Positions 17,161 through 26,103 of a DNA stretch of 40,178 nt are shown here, piece by piece. How positions within the stretch are numbered: position 1 is the first letter of the stretch; each line of letters opens with the position of its first letter. The stretch covers positions 1 through 40,178 of the forward strand of contig NZ_JACSWC010000217.1 of the NCBI RefSeq assembly GCF_016888165.1. The letters are read 5' to 3'. The notes below the pieces were generated by a model. It saw only the letters and a program-made list of their open reading frames with translations, was not told the DNA's origin and ran no database searches. A program made the translations under genes and the position numbers. Origin of the DNA: Halomicronema sp. CCY15110. Its GTDB lineage: Bacteria > Cyanobacteriota > Cyanobacteriia > Phormidesmidales > Phormidesmidaceae.

Positions 17161-18630
17161 TTACGGCTCGTAGGTGGCGATCGCCTGTTGCAGTTGGGGA
17201 TGCATTTGCATCAGCAAACTAGCTTCCGCGAGGGATGTTGCCGATTTGCCCGTCAGTAAGTTGAGACAGTTGACCATACGCCGCTGCCAGTCAGTCAGAG
17301 TCTGAATGTCGCGCCCCCAGGCCGCCAACAGTTCCCGCTCGGAGAGACCACCCAAGCGATGCGATAAGGCATTACGCTGGTTGCGATTGTCTTGACTCCA
17401 AAAGTTACGCATGTCGATGCTCTGGCCGACTGCGGGCAGGGCCGCTTCTAGGACGAGCTGCTGGTTGTACCCATTCAGGTTAATCGACGCGAGCGGTTCC
17501 CCGGTGCGACGATTTTCAAAGGCTTCGGCCAGACTGGGATAGGCTACTACAATACTTTGCTGCAACTGGGGATAACGCTGGGGTGGATAGATAATATGCT
17601 CGGGAATGTGGATCTCTAACCACAGCCAAATCGCCCCCTCAATGGCGCGAAAGCTGTGAAGCATCGCCTCCGCCGTATTTTCTTGATAAAGCCGAATGAC
17701 GGCGAGTTGTGCCTGCTCGTAGGCCATCCACCAGGGGAGCTGTTCAGGCTGACCGTTAGTCGCTCCCACACTTTTGAGCCGTTGATAAAAGGTATGAAAT
17801 TCACCCCGGTTCCACGCCATGCCCGCCTGAAGCCAGGTGGGCACTGCGCCAAAGTTCCCCGCATCTTGTTGAATGTAAGGTTGCAGCACCTCGGCAGCCC
17901 CAGCATAGTCATAGCGGTCTAGCAGGGTGAGGGCCTGCTGTTGCGCCCGATTCCACAAGTAGTAGGTGCCCGCAAAGGGGCCAGTGTAGTCTGAGGGAAG
18001 GCCCTGACGATTGCGATCGCGGCGCTGCTGAAATTCAAAAAACTGGATGCGATCGCCGTAACGGCTCAGGCCCGAAATGCGTCCCGACTCAGAGGTTTGG
18101 CCGACGCCCCCTTTAATGCAGAGCCAGATAGGAGCGGTGCTGTCGGCATTCACGAGGGTGGGCCAAGTACGCTGCCACCAACGAAACATGGCTTCAAAGT
18201 CGCTGGGGTTGGTGCCATCAGTACCTAACCGCACAATTTCGACGTTGATGTGAGGATGCTGCTGGACAAACCAGTCTTGAAAAAGCTGGCAGGCGTAGAG
18301 GGTATCTTTATCCCGCTGGCTCACGGTGGCGGGCTGATCGGTGCCGATCAAATACACCTGATCGATGTCGGTGGCCCGGTCGCGAAAGAGCTGACCAGTG
18401 ATCACAGGACGAATGCGCGATCGGTAGTCATCAATGTGCGTTGCCAGAAACTGGGTCAAATCGCGAAAGGTGAGCAGATCTTGCCCTAGGTCGGCAAGCA
18501 CTTCGGCCTGCTCGCCGATAAAGGTGCCCCGGAGCTGGTCGTCGCCGATGTTGTACCAGTCGCCAGACTGGGTTTGGAACATTAGGTCGCGGGTGCCGAT
18601 CGTGGCAATCAGGGTGGCAGGCATGGGCAA
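17161..18630 (-). CDS. CARF-HEPN RNase (Csm6/Csx1-like), copy 2
   Basis: A 489-residue protein. The N-terminal Rossmann-like part starts ATLIATIGTRDLMFQ and later has PIWLCIKGGVGQTSE, a pattern of CARF sensor domains that bind cyclic oligoadenylate. The C-terminal helical region ends in a HEPN motif R419-N-A-L-S-H424, the R-x4-H catalytic pair of metal-independent RNases. In known type III systems such proteins are switched on by cyclic oligoadenylate from Cas10 and cut RNA non-specifically. It lies 61 bp after its paralogue with the same architecture. Subfamily and ligand size (cA4 or cA6) cannot be read from the sequence. Confidence 0.8.
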   Translation of the reverse strand: MPMPATLIATIGTRDLMFQTQSGDWYNIGDDQLRGTFIGEQAEVLADLGQDLLTFRDLTQFLATHIDDYRSRIRPVITGQLFRDRATDIDQVYLIGTDQPATVSQRDKDTLYACQLFQDWFVQQHPHINVEIVRLGTDGTNPSDFEAMFRWWQRTWPTLVNADSTAPIWLCIKGGVGQTSESGRISGLSRYGDRIQFFEFQQRRDRNRQGLPSDYTGPFAGTYYLWNRAQQQALTLLDRYDYAGAAEVLQPYIQQDAGNFGAVPTWLQAGMAWNRGEFHTFYQRLKSVGATNGQPEQLPWWMAYEQAQLAVIRLYQENTAEAMLHSFRAIEGAIWLWLEIHIPEHIIYPPQRYPQLQQSIVVAYPSLAEAFENRRTGEPLASINLNGYNQQLVLEAALPAVGQSIDMRNFWSQDNRNQRNALSHRLGGLSERELLAAWGRDIQTLTDWQRRMVNCLNLLTGKSATSLAEASLLMQMHPQLQQAIATYEP

Positions 18631-18691
18631 GACGAAGAATAGCGGGATTCCGAGAGGGGGATGGGAGACGGGGGGAAGCCGGGGGCGATCG

Positions 18692-20233
18692 CTAGGCTTG
18701 CAGTTGCTCGATACCCCAATGGTAAAGGTCTTGGAGGAGGGAGCGATCGGGCATGGGGCGATCGGGCGGGCAGAATTGTTGAAGGAAATCCTCAGCTCGT
18801 TGATAAAACGTGTCTGGATTTAAGTCGGATTCATCAATCTCCAGCCACTTACCAAAATCAGCCGGAGCAATAGCTTCATTACGGTGAACAACGTCATTAC
18901 GAGCATCATTCATTGACTCTAGTTTTTTAATGATTGGATCCTTTTCAGGAAGTTGGCATTTCAACCGCCATCCTTGACGTAGATCCCAAAAAGTAGCCTT
19001 GTATTTCTTGACGCCCCAATTGCATTTGTTTTCTGGTGGTGTCACATAGCCTTGACTGATCCAGTCTTCGTATCGATAACACCAGAAAAGTAACCGCTCT
19101 ATCACTTGCACAAATTGGAGAAAAGCTGAGGTGTAGCTTTGGCGGTTTAGGTTGATATGGATTAGTAAACGTGATTCCCAAATGCTAAGATAGCGCCCTT
19201 CTGGAGTCTGCTTATCGATAGGTTTGCAGAGAATCTCAATATCCTTCAGCCACTGCCTACGGATGTCAGAATCAACATTGCGCTTTGTGGTTGACTGGTT
19301 GAGCCAGTCCTGTAACTTTTTGAGCGCATCTTGCAGTTGCCAGTTGATTGCTAAGGCTAGGTGTCCAGCGAGGTCATAAACGGCCTGGTAGCGATCGCGG
19401 TGGGCCGATAGCCAAACCCTAGCCTCAGCAAAATCCCCTCGTTCCCAAGCAGAGAGAATTCGCTCTCGCTCGACAGGCCAAAAATACTCTCCCAAATTCA
19501 CCGTATTAAATCCAGTTGCCATCCGGGTTTGGCTGAGTTTTGCATCTGCATCTGTAACCTCAAACAGCGGATTAGGTTCAATTGGAATCACCTGCTCAAC
19601 CGTGCATTGCCGCATCAAAGCAGCCGCACAAATTTCTAAACTGTTAGCAATTTGAGGCGCTGACCCTTTGGTTTGAATTTGGAGGGTCAGGGGTTCATCC
19701 ACTGTGGTATCTAAAAACTTGAGAGCATAGGTCACTAAAAAGCCTTGTAGATGCTGTTGAATGGCGGCAACTTGATTGACCGCTACAACGGGATTCCAGA
19801 CTTGAATTTGCAAGTCAGGGTAGGACTGTTGCAGTTTGCCCGCCATGAGTTTGGCAAGCCAACAGGTATCGCCCCGTCGAAAACTCCAGGCAGTTCCTTC
19901 CAGCTGATCGGTGCCCCATAAAATGACTTCTGTTAAACCATTTTGAATTTGCGATTCTATAATCCCTTCGTCCATTGGTAAGACGACGGCGCTAAAGTCT
20001 TGCCGTTGTTCACAGTAGCGATAGATCAGTTCTCCCAGGTGACGAGCTGCCCAGCGATATTCGGGTTTGGCCTCAGGGCTGTGGTAGCCGCGCTGGTGGT
20101 CAAATTCAGCGTAAAGTTGGTCAATATGGGGTGGGTAGCCGCGATCACCATCGGCTCCCAGACTCCGCACAATACCATCTTGACAACGCCAGCCGACTTG
20201 GCGGGTACCTACGGTGATTATTAAAGTCTGCAT
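18692..20233 (-). CDS. CARF-HEPN RNase (Csm6/Csx1-like), copy 1
   Basis: A 513-residue protein with the same layout as its neighbour. The N-terminus reads TLIITVGTRQVGW, and a second sensor element LQIQTKGSAPQIANS lies near 200. A long helical middle (about 260-400) follows, then HEPN with R445-N-D-V-V-H450. The two proteins are diverged beyond this plan, so they may respond to different ligands or form different dimers. The gene starts 7 bp after the HEPN toxin-like gene, which suggests that the MNT, HEPN and CARF genes share a transcript. Confidence 0.8.
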   Translation of the reverse strand: MQTLIITVGTRQVGWRCQDGIVRSLGADGDRGYPPHIDQLYAEFDHQRGYHSPEAKPEYRWAARHLGELIYRYCEQRQDFSAVVLPMDEGIIESQIQNGLTEVILWGTDQLEGTAWSFRRGDTCWLAKLMAGKLQQSYPDLQIQVWNPVVAVNQVAAIQQHLQGFLVTYALKFLDTTVDEPLTLQIQTKGSAPQIANSLEICAAALMRQCTVEQVIPIEPNPLFEVTDADAKLSQTRMATGFNTVNLGEYFWPVERERILSAWERGDFAEARVWLSAHRDRYQAVYDLAGHLALAINWQLQDALKKLQDWLNQSTTKRNVDSDIRRQWLKDIEILCKPIDKQTPEGRYLSIWESRLLIHINLNRQSYTSAFLQFVQVIERLLFWCYRYEDWISQGYVTPPENKCNWGVKKYKATFWDLRQGWRLKCQLPEKDPIIKKLESMNDARNDVVHRNEAIAPADFGKWLEIDESDLNPDTFYQRAEDFLQQFCPPDRPMPDRSLLQDLYHWGIEQLQA

Positions 20234-20240
20234 GATATAT

Positions 20241-20627
20241 CTACTGCTCGTCTAAAATACGCTGAACATAGTGCAGCACTTGCTCCGCGATCTCGATCCC
20301 TTTTTGAGCATCAGTCATAGAAATATTGCGAAGCTCACCATAATCTGCAATTTGGCGCAGTTCTGCTAACCAGTTGAGATCACGCCCAAGGTCTCTCGGT
20401 AGCTGCCCTGTTTTGACAAAGTTTAAGTTGATTGCCCTTAATACACCCGCATGGCTGCCAAAGCTCAGGTTTTTAGAAAGCAGTAGCGCTGTAGCGGCAT
20501 GAAAGGCTGCATAGTAAGCGCGTGATGCGGCATCATTGGGAAACCCCGATGTTAAAAGAATCTTCGCAGCCTGCAAGGTGGAAACTCCCCGCTCTAGGTT
20601 GGCAGTAATTTCTGCCTCAGAACTCAT
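20241..20627 (-). CDS. HEPN-domain protein, partner of MNT nucleotidyltransferase
   Basis: A 128-residue helical protein of the HEPN family that pairs with minimal nucleotidyltransferases. The core SRAYYAAFHAATALLL (35-50) has R36 and H43, an R-x6-H arrangement, and IADYGELRN follows near 107. In HEPN/MNT toxin-antitoxin systems the HEPN protein is the toxin RNase and MNT silences it, in the best studied case by adding AMP groups. The start overlaps the MNT stop by 4 bp. A role as regulator of the linked CARF genes instead of a separate module is possible. Confidence 0.8.
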   Translation of the reverse strand: MSSEAEITANLERGVSTLQAAKILLTSGFPNDAASRAYYAAFHAATALLLSKNLSFGSHAGVLRAINLNFVKTGQLPRDLGRDLNWLAELRQIADYGELRNISMTDAQKGIEIAEQVLHYVQRILDEQ

Positions 20628-20965
20628 AGCAAAATACCTTCTTGCTGTACATTTCGATAAAGCTGAGTGGTACCTGCGGCAAACTCTGACTGACTCGCTG
20701 GTTTAACTGAAATCCAATGGCTGGATTCTAGTTGCAGGGGGTAGAGCAAATCCACTAGTGCATACAACTCTTGGAAGTAGTTAATGGGAGGCTTCAACAC
20801 AACTAGCAAATCCAAATCGCTACTAGAGTGAAAGGTTTGTCGTGCAGTTGAGCCAAAGAGAATGACGGATTGGAGGCGAGAACCATAGTGTTTAGCTAGC
20901 ACTTCCTTGCAGGCAGCAAGGGTTTCAGCAATGGCTGATGGAAGTGGCGGTTGAGTCGTTTTCAT
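20624..20965 (-). CDS. minimal nucleotidyltransferase (MNT), antitoxin-like
   Basis: A 113-residue protein of the MNT/pol-beta superfamily. The catalytic motif GS-x10-DxD is exact: G38 S39 in LFGSTARQ and D50, D52 in SSSDLDLLVVL. It probably modifies or blocks its HEPN partner. It is the first gene after a 145-bp gap, so it likely begins a new unit with HEPN and the two CARF genes. Confidence 0.85.
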   Translation of the reverse strand: MKTTQPPLPSAIAETLAACKEVLAKHYGSRLQSVILFGSTARQTFHSSSDLDLLVVLKPPINYFQELYALVDLLYPLQLESSHWISVKPASQSEFAAGTTQLYRNVQQEGILL

Positions 20966-20978
20966 TGGGTTAAGGGAA

Positions 20979-21018
20979 GATATTCAAGGTGATCTTGGTA
21001 TACTTAGAATATCCTTGA
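20979..21018. promoter_or_regulatory. candidate operator upstream of the MNT-HEPN genes
   Basis: GATATTC (20979-20985) and GAATATC (21007-21013) are perfect complements, and TCAAGG/CCTTGA (20984-20989, 21013-21018) extend the symmetry. The site lies 14-53 bp before the MNT start on its strand, where an autoregulating toxin-antitoxin complex would bind. No clear -10/-35 pair was found. This is a position-based inference. Confidence 0.3.
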
Positions 21019-21110
21019 TGCTCACGCGAACATGGTTGGAAGCGGGAAAGGTGAAGTAGTCTTAGGGCTTCATCCTATACCTACAGTTTTCAGATGAACC
21101 AATAACGATC

Positions 21111-22028
21111 TCAATCAATGTAGGCAATAGTCGTATCTCTGATTTTGCAAGGATAAGGAGCAGTATGGTCTTGCAAGAGATCAAACCCGCGACCAATCGC
21201 TATTTCAGCCTGATCAGTTCGTAGGAATCTATCATGGGCGTAGTGAGAATTAAGTTTTACTCCAAAGCCAGGATGTAAGCTTTTCATTTCTTGTTCAAAG
21301 GCATGTAAAAAATCTGGTCTCTGTACTTGATGTATATGCAATTCAAAGAGTCCATCATGTGGTGGACGAGAATATTTTTTGAATACATTAAGCAGCCATT
21401 TGATGGTGGCTATATATCCAGAATTATTATGACAGTACCGCCCCATTTGCTTGTCCAATAGAAACACATTTTCAGTACTTCTAAAGAGTGGTATTAAGAT
21501 CTTCTCCTCGAAATCTTGTTGTGTCCATCCCTCCAAACTACAAAATCCCCGCAAATCGGCCCATCTCTGGAAATCTTGATTATGGTCATACACATCAATT
21601 TTGATGACTTGAGTTTCTTCAACTCCAGATAAATGATCGCCTGCACAATTAAAACAGTTCTGATCCGTAATCAAAAATTCCGGCTTTTGCGACTGGGCAA
21701 TCTCAAAATACTTGTGACAGGAGACTGATGCACAGTCTAAATCCTGAGGTTCAGATGAAGTTGTCAATAGACGATTTTTTTGTTCTAAAACTCTTAGTAG
21801 TCTATTTAAATCGCTTCCTGCTTGAACTCCTTCAATGAAATTCTCTAAATCATTCCATTTCTGAGTCGATAATCTAAGTTGTTTTAAAATCTCACCTTGA
21901 TCATCTATTAAAATGGTGCCAGATTTACACACATCTCTTAAGAACCGACATAAGGAATTGTACAAAGATTCTTCTTTTCCAGAAACAGGTTCAAATGCCG
22001 AGTTAAATACAACTGCTTGAAACAACAT
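21111..22028 (-). CDS. unknown protein with C-terminal MIT_C-like (PLD-fold) domain, paired with AAA ATPase
   Basis: A 305-residue protein starting 2 bp after the ATPase gene stop, last in the cmr operon. Near the C-terminus it reads AHDRFLRTDQAEIAIGRGFD (264-283). This resembles the HDR...GRGLD pattern I recall from the MIT_C domain of eukaryotic MITD1, a phospholipase-D-like fold, and its bacterial relatives in conflict systems. The N-terminal 100 residues include an acidic patch, ILIDDQGEILKQL (39-51), that could belong to a nuclease-like fold such as PIN, but this is weak. Five cysteines cluster at about 99-150. I know no named Cas protein of this shape. It may be an effector or adaptor controlled by the ATPase. 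Confidence 0.55.
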   Translation of the reverse strand: MLFQAVVFNSAFEPVSGKEESLYNSLCRFLRDVCKSGTILIDDQGEILKQLRLSTQKWNDLENFIEGVQAGSDLNRLLRVLEQKNRLLTTSSEPQDLDCASVSCHKYFEIAQSQKPEFLITDQNCFNCAGDHLSGVEETQVIKIDVYDHNQDFQRWADLRGFCSLEGWTQQDFEEKILIPLFRSTENVFLLDKQMGRYCHNNSGYIATIKWLLNVFKKYSRPPHDGLFELHIHQVQRPDFLHAFEQEMKSLHPGFGVKLNSHYAHDRFLRTDQAEIAIGRGFDLLQDHTAPYPCKIRDTTIAYID

Positions 22029-22030
22029 GA

Positions 22031-24106
22031 TTAACCAAATACCTCCTCAATATCTTCTTCAAAGAAGCCATGAGGCCACTTGTCAATAAACTTACCTTTA
22101 TCGTTCAGCCTCAGTTGCAAACATACTGAACCTTCTTCAGTCCGATCAACATACAACACCGCAACCTCATCTGGTTTTAGTTTGCCCTCTCGAATTCGTC
22201 GTTGTAGCCTCAGCATCAAGTGCTCACTGTGGGTCTCCACAATGAAACGATTGCCGAAATCTCTCACGGAGTCTATAAAGAGATCGCCCAGTTCAGTTTG
22301 TAGTCGGGGATGAATATGGACTTCTGGCTGCTCAATGAAAATAGTTTGATCACGGGCAAACAGACTTTGAATGATGACGGGTAGCACTTGGCTAACCCCA
22401 AAACCGACATCCAGCAAACTCACATTGGTCTTGAAAAAACTATCCACCAAGCGAATCGCATAAATATCACTGGTTTCAGTGGTATCTTGATCTTGGAATG
22501 AAACAACTTTCACCTCATGACCAATTTTGAAGGTTTCGAGGGCTTGATTCACTCTTGCTAGAAAAGACGCATCCTCAAACAAGAGGTCTGAAGATCCTTT
22601 TCCTGATTTTCCTACTTGTTTGGTCGATTTACCGCTGAACAAATAGAACCGCTCTGGATAGTCTCGCATTGGGCCTAAATACACAGACTGTCTTAGAAAA
22701 CCCTGTAACAAGCCACCTGCGTAGAATGTATTTTCAATAAGAAGCTGAACGGCTCCTAGCCCCTCGTAGACTCCCATGAAAAAATGAGTGCTGATCTCTG
22801 ATGATTCTTCTGATGAATTTTCCGTTGCTAAGTCAGGCAATTTTATGTTCGATTCAAAGGGGAGAAACTTGCTAACGAGTATAAAGGTACTGACCTTTAC
22901 AACCTGTCTATAATCTTTGAGGGCTTGCTCCAGGGAACAGCCACTAAAATGTTGCCAAAGACTTTTGAGTGACTCAATGCTTACAATGGCTTGAGATAGT
23001 TGTTCCGCTTGATTTTGAGTCGCGATATCTTGCTGTTCAGTTTCCTTGATTTGAGCTTCATAATCTGCCTTTAATTCAGTCAGTGGTCTTTGTTCTTCGT
23101 AATGTTTAACTTGCAGTTGAACCCACTGATCCCAGATAAGCTGACCAGTTGTAAATTCAGCCATCTGCTCCCCAGTGAGGTTTTCAGGAATTTGGTTGCG
23201 CTCAAAAAATGGGGTGGGGTCAAGCTGTAAGCGATCACCTAGTTTGCGTGAAAGATTGCCTAGTTCTTCCTTTAATGGCTTTTCTACAGATTCCTGCTGA
23301 GATTTTAATGCCATTAACTGCTGATCAGCATCTTTTATCTGGTGTTCAAGCTGGTCTAGTTGTTGCTTGAGCGACTCTAGTACAACTTGACTGCTTGCCA
23401 ATTGTTCAGATAGTGATAATTTTCGGGCCTCTAGTTCTTCAATCGTATTGGCTCGGTCACGACTATTAATTTGTGAGATACCGTAGTGCTCAAGAGTAAT
23501 ATTGAGTTGGTTGAAGACTCGGTTGGGCAAAACTAGGCTGTACTCTTGCCACCAGGTTTGCCAGAAAGAATGCTGTGGGTGAAGTTCACTCACCTTCAAG
23601 CCTTGGTCAGTTTTCTCGTAGGTGATAACGGGGTACTCATCCTGACCCAGCCAAAGCTGGACGCGCTGGAGGGCGATATCCGATCGAATGGACTCCACGG
23701 AAAACGTCAATTCCAGGGCAAGGGTGGGAAATTCCTGAAGTTGACTGTAGAGGAATTTGTAAATGCGTGAGAGCGTATCCGATAGCTCATCTAGGGCTTC
23801 GGGAGGCGTGATATCCTCTGAGTCAGCATCCAGTTGCACTTTGATAGAAACCTGGCGATCAATGTCATGTAAATGGACGAATTCTCGATAGTTCCCCAAG
23901 TCAACGAGCTTGCCCTGAGGGAGGAGGACTACACTGTCATCTTCGGCCTCCTCTATGGTTTGCTTTAACAACATCAAGGATTGGATGATGGAGCTTTTTC
24001 CAGCAGAGTTGGGGCCATAAAGCAGGGTGATCGGTCGGATTAATAGCGGGGCTGCATCGGCAAATGCCTTAAAATCTTTTAGTTGGTATTCTTTCAACAT
24101 ACTCAT
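22031..24106 (-). CDS. AAA/ABC-type ATPase with coiled coil (DUF3696-like)
   Basis: The start is placed at the ATG in TAATG at 24106, coupled to the upstream cmr gene; a GTG three codons earlier is possible. In the 691-residue protein the Walker A is LLYGPNSAGKSS (about 29-40), and a long coiled coil spans about 215-375. The C-terminus has the signature GFGVSQVLP, Walker B IFIEQPEVHIHP and the switch VETHSEHL. The end WPHGFFEEDIEEVFG is typical of DUF3696 proteins. Such SMC/RecN-like ATPases often pair with a nuclease in defence systems (Septu, retron and OLD types). Here the partner is the MIT_C-like gene. Placement inside the cmr operon suggests a type III accessory function. Confidence 0.8.
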   Translation of the reverse strand: MSMLKEYQLKDFKAFADAAPLLIRPITLLYGPNSAGKSSIIQSLMLLKQTIEEAEDDSVVLLPQGKLVDLGNYREFVHLHDIDRQVSIKVQLDADSEDITPPEALDELSDTLSRIYKFLYSQLQEFPTLALELTFSVESIRSDIALQRVQLWLGQDEYPVITYEKTDQGLKVSELHPQHSFWQTWWQEYSLVLPNRVFNQLNITLEHYGISQINSRDRANTIEELEARKLSLSEQLASSQVVLESLKQQLDQLEHQIKDADQQLMALKSQQESVEKPLKEELGNLSRKLGDRLQLDPTPFFERNQIPENLTGEQMAEFTTGQLIWDQWVQLQVKHYEEQRPLTELKADYEAQIKETEQQDIATQNQAEQLSQAIVSIESLKSLWQHFSGCSLEQALKDYRQVVKVSTFILVSKFLPFESNIKLPDLATENSSEESSEISTHFFMGVYEGLGAVQLLIENTFYAGGLLQGFLRQSVYLGPMRDYPERFYLFSGKSTKQVGKSGKGSSDLLFEDASFLARVNQALETFKIGHEVKVVSFQDQDTTETSDIYAIRLVDSFFKTNVSLLDVGFGVSQVLPVIIQSLFARDQTIFIEQPEVHIHPRLQTELGDLFIDSVRDFGNRFIVETHSEHLMLRLQRRIREGKLKPDEVAVLYVDRTEEGSVCLQLRLNDKGKFIDKWPHGFFEEDIEEVFG

Positions 24107-26100
24107 TAGTTCCACGGGAAAATTTGGGCATAGTGCCCGCGGGCTTGTCGTTGCAATTCCTTCAGATAGTGCCGACGTGGATCCTGGGTAGATCCAAATA
24201 CGGTGACTACCTGATAATCGCCCAGATCGGCAATCCAGACTGGGGAAGGTTTCACACCGCCCTGCACTTGGCCACAGAGGTTGCCATCATAGTCAATCTG
24301 CCCGCGCCGATTCTGAACCTTAAAATCTTGGCTATGCAGAGTTGCTAAAGCATAGGGCTTGCCAAAATCCTCATCGCCCGCACACACCACAATGCAACTA
24401 TTTGCGTCCACTGCCTCCGGCCATTGCTCCTGACTGACTCGCCCAGCTTCTAACAATTGACGCAGATTAATGGGGCGATCAGCCACTCGGCCTAACGCAT
24501 CATAAAATTCCTGAAGTCTATTTTGAAAAAGGCGTTGAAATCCAGCAATATCTTCCGGCAAATTCCAGAACGTATCATTGCTGTCTGGAATCACCGTTGA
24601 GCCTCTCCACCAGGGGGCACGCTCTCGGCTTTTACGTGAGTAGCAAGGTCGCCTCGCTCCCTGGCCTAGCCCTCCTAGGTGAAACATCATCCAGGTCAAG
24701 GTTTTGAGCAGTGCTTCTAAATTTCTTCTTTGGTTGAGGGGAGCTTCTGAGGAATAGGCCAAAATCAAGCGGCCTGATTGTTCTCCACAAGGATCATGTT
24801 TACCCTGGGTATTAGGCCGAGCTTCCCGTTGCACCACCCGACCATCGGCAATTCTTACCGACACCCAGCCGCGCACCTGTTGAGGGTTAATAGCTCCAAA
24901 CAACTGCCCCTCTAGCCGCTGTACCTCGCGACTGGGCAATACACCCAGGGCAAAGGCGCGAAACCAGTAGCGCAACATCGACTTAAAAGCGACTGGCCGC
25001 ACTTCAGCATCAGGATTACCTCGCATTTGCCACTCATTGCGGCGATCGTTCCAATTCCACTGGGTAAACTTTTGCCGCCCATGAATGAGTTGCCCTTCTA
25101 AGGTGAAGTCCACATTCAAGAACTCATCCCCAGAGGTTTTCTGCCCTGCTCTGACTAAGTTGCCATAGCCCGTATTCACCTGGGAACCAATTCCGGCGGC
25201 TAGTCCTCGACTGAGCCATTGTTTGACTTTTGCCAGGGTTTCGTCGTCTCCCTGACGGGTAGAGCGTAGACCAATTAAAAAAGTTGCTTCATTCAGCGAA
25301 TAAAAAGGATTGGGATTAGGAGAATACAGTAAGTCTCGACCAGCAGCATCCCAAGACCAAATGCTATTGGCCATGTCAACAGCTAGTCCAGCACCCTGCC
25401 CAGATTGTTGAGGCAGTGGGTAAGCATCTAGGAAAATGACCTTGCCCGATCGCTCTTCACTATTTTTACTATCCAGGTAGCCAAAATATTGGCGGGCTAC
25501 CGCTTCCTCAGCCCGTTTCCAAGACAGCCCTTCTTGCTCTATGAGTTCACGAATGGCTTGAGTGCGGGCGACACCCCGGAGCGTGCTGGCGGGAATATAA
25601 GGCATTCCCAACGCATCAAAGGCCGGTAGCAAAATGCTCTCTGGCCCTCGGTGACCACCGACGCGAATGCGCCAGAGACATCTGACCTGAAATGTATTGT
25701 TTTCCCCGGCAATTAGCTTAGTGCGATTGGTCAGGGTAGTGAGGCGATCGCGGTAGTTGGCGTTCTCCTCCGCCATTTGCAGGATCTGCACTTTGGTAGC
25801 GTCTTTGGTGCCATCCTCTTTTTGGTAGGCGCGCATCCATCGCAAATACTCCACAAAGCTGGCTTCAGGAATCGGATTAGGGTTGGGGTCGGCAGGGTGC
25901 TGCAACCACGGAGAGGGAACATCGCCATTGCCACCGCAATTGCCGCTACCGCCCGCGCCGCGATTGTCTCCACTACCGCGATTACCCCCACCTACAGTAA
26001 TCACCTTCTTGGGCTTACCCGATTGAGCACGGGAACCGGGTTGGTTGGTCGCTGGACTCGATTTCCCAGAACTTGGTCGCTTGGGACGTTCAAATACCAT
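24106..26100 (-). CDS. cmr6: fused Cmr6-Cmr1 RAMP protein
   Basis: A 664-residue protein with two RAMP units. After a low-complexity Gly/Asn-rich start (to about 60), residues 155-315 match Cmr6: PYIPASTLRGVAR (167-179), VIFLDAYPLP (221-230) and GIGSQVNTGYG (303-313). Residues 365-490 match Cmr1: SMLRYWFRA (374-382), EGQLFG (397-402) and the Gly-rich loop GGLGQGARRPCYSR (476-489). Cmr6 and Cmr1 cap the backbone and read the 3' part of the crRNA and target. No separate cmr1 is present, so the fusion supplies both. It starts 3 bp after cmr5 and ends in a TAATG overlap with the ATPase gene. Confidence 0.8.
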   Translation of the reverse strand: MVFERPKRPSSGKSSPATNQPGSRAQSGKPKKVITVGGGNRGSGDNRGAGGSGNCGGNGDVPSPWLQHPADPNPNPIPEASFVEYLRWMRAYQKEDGTKDATKVQILQMAEENANYRDRLTTLTNRTKLIAGENNTFQVRCLWRIRVGGHRGPESILLPAFDALGMPYIPASTLRGVARTQAIRELIEQEGLSWKRAEEAVARQYFGYLDSKNSEERSGKVIFLDAYPLPQQSGQGAGLAVDMANSIWSWDAAGRDLLYSPNPNPFYSLNEATFLIGLRSTRQGDDETLAKVKQWLSRGLAAGIGSQVNTGYGNLVRAGQKTSGDEFLNVDFTLEGQLIHGRQKFTQWNWNDRRNEWQMRGNPDAEVRPVAFKSMLRYWFRAFALGVLPSREVQRLEGQLFGAINPQQVRGWVSVRIADGRVVQREARPNTQGKHDPCGEQSGRLILAYSSEAPLNQRRNLEALLKTLTWMMFHLGGLGQGARRPCYSRKSRERAPWWRGSTVIPDSNDTFWNLPEDIAGFQRLFQNRLQEFYDALGRVADRPINLRQLLEAGRVSQEQWPEAVDANSCIVVCAGDEDFGKPYALATLHSQDFKVQNRRGQIDYDGNLCGQVQGGVKPSPVWIADLGDYQVVTVFGSTQDPRRHYLKELQRQARGHYAQIFPWN

Positions 26101-26103
26101 TTC

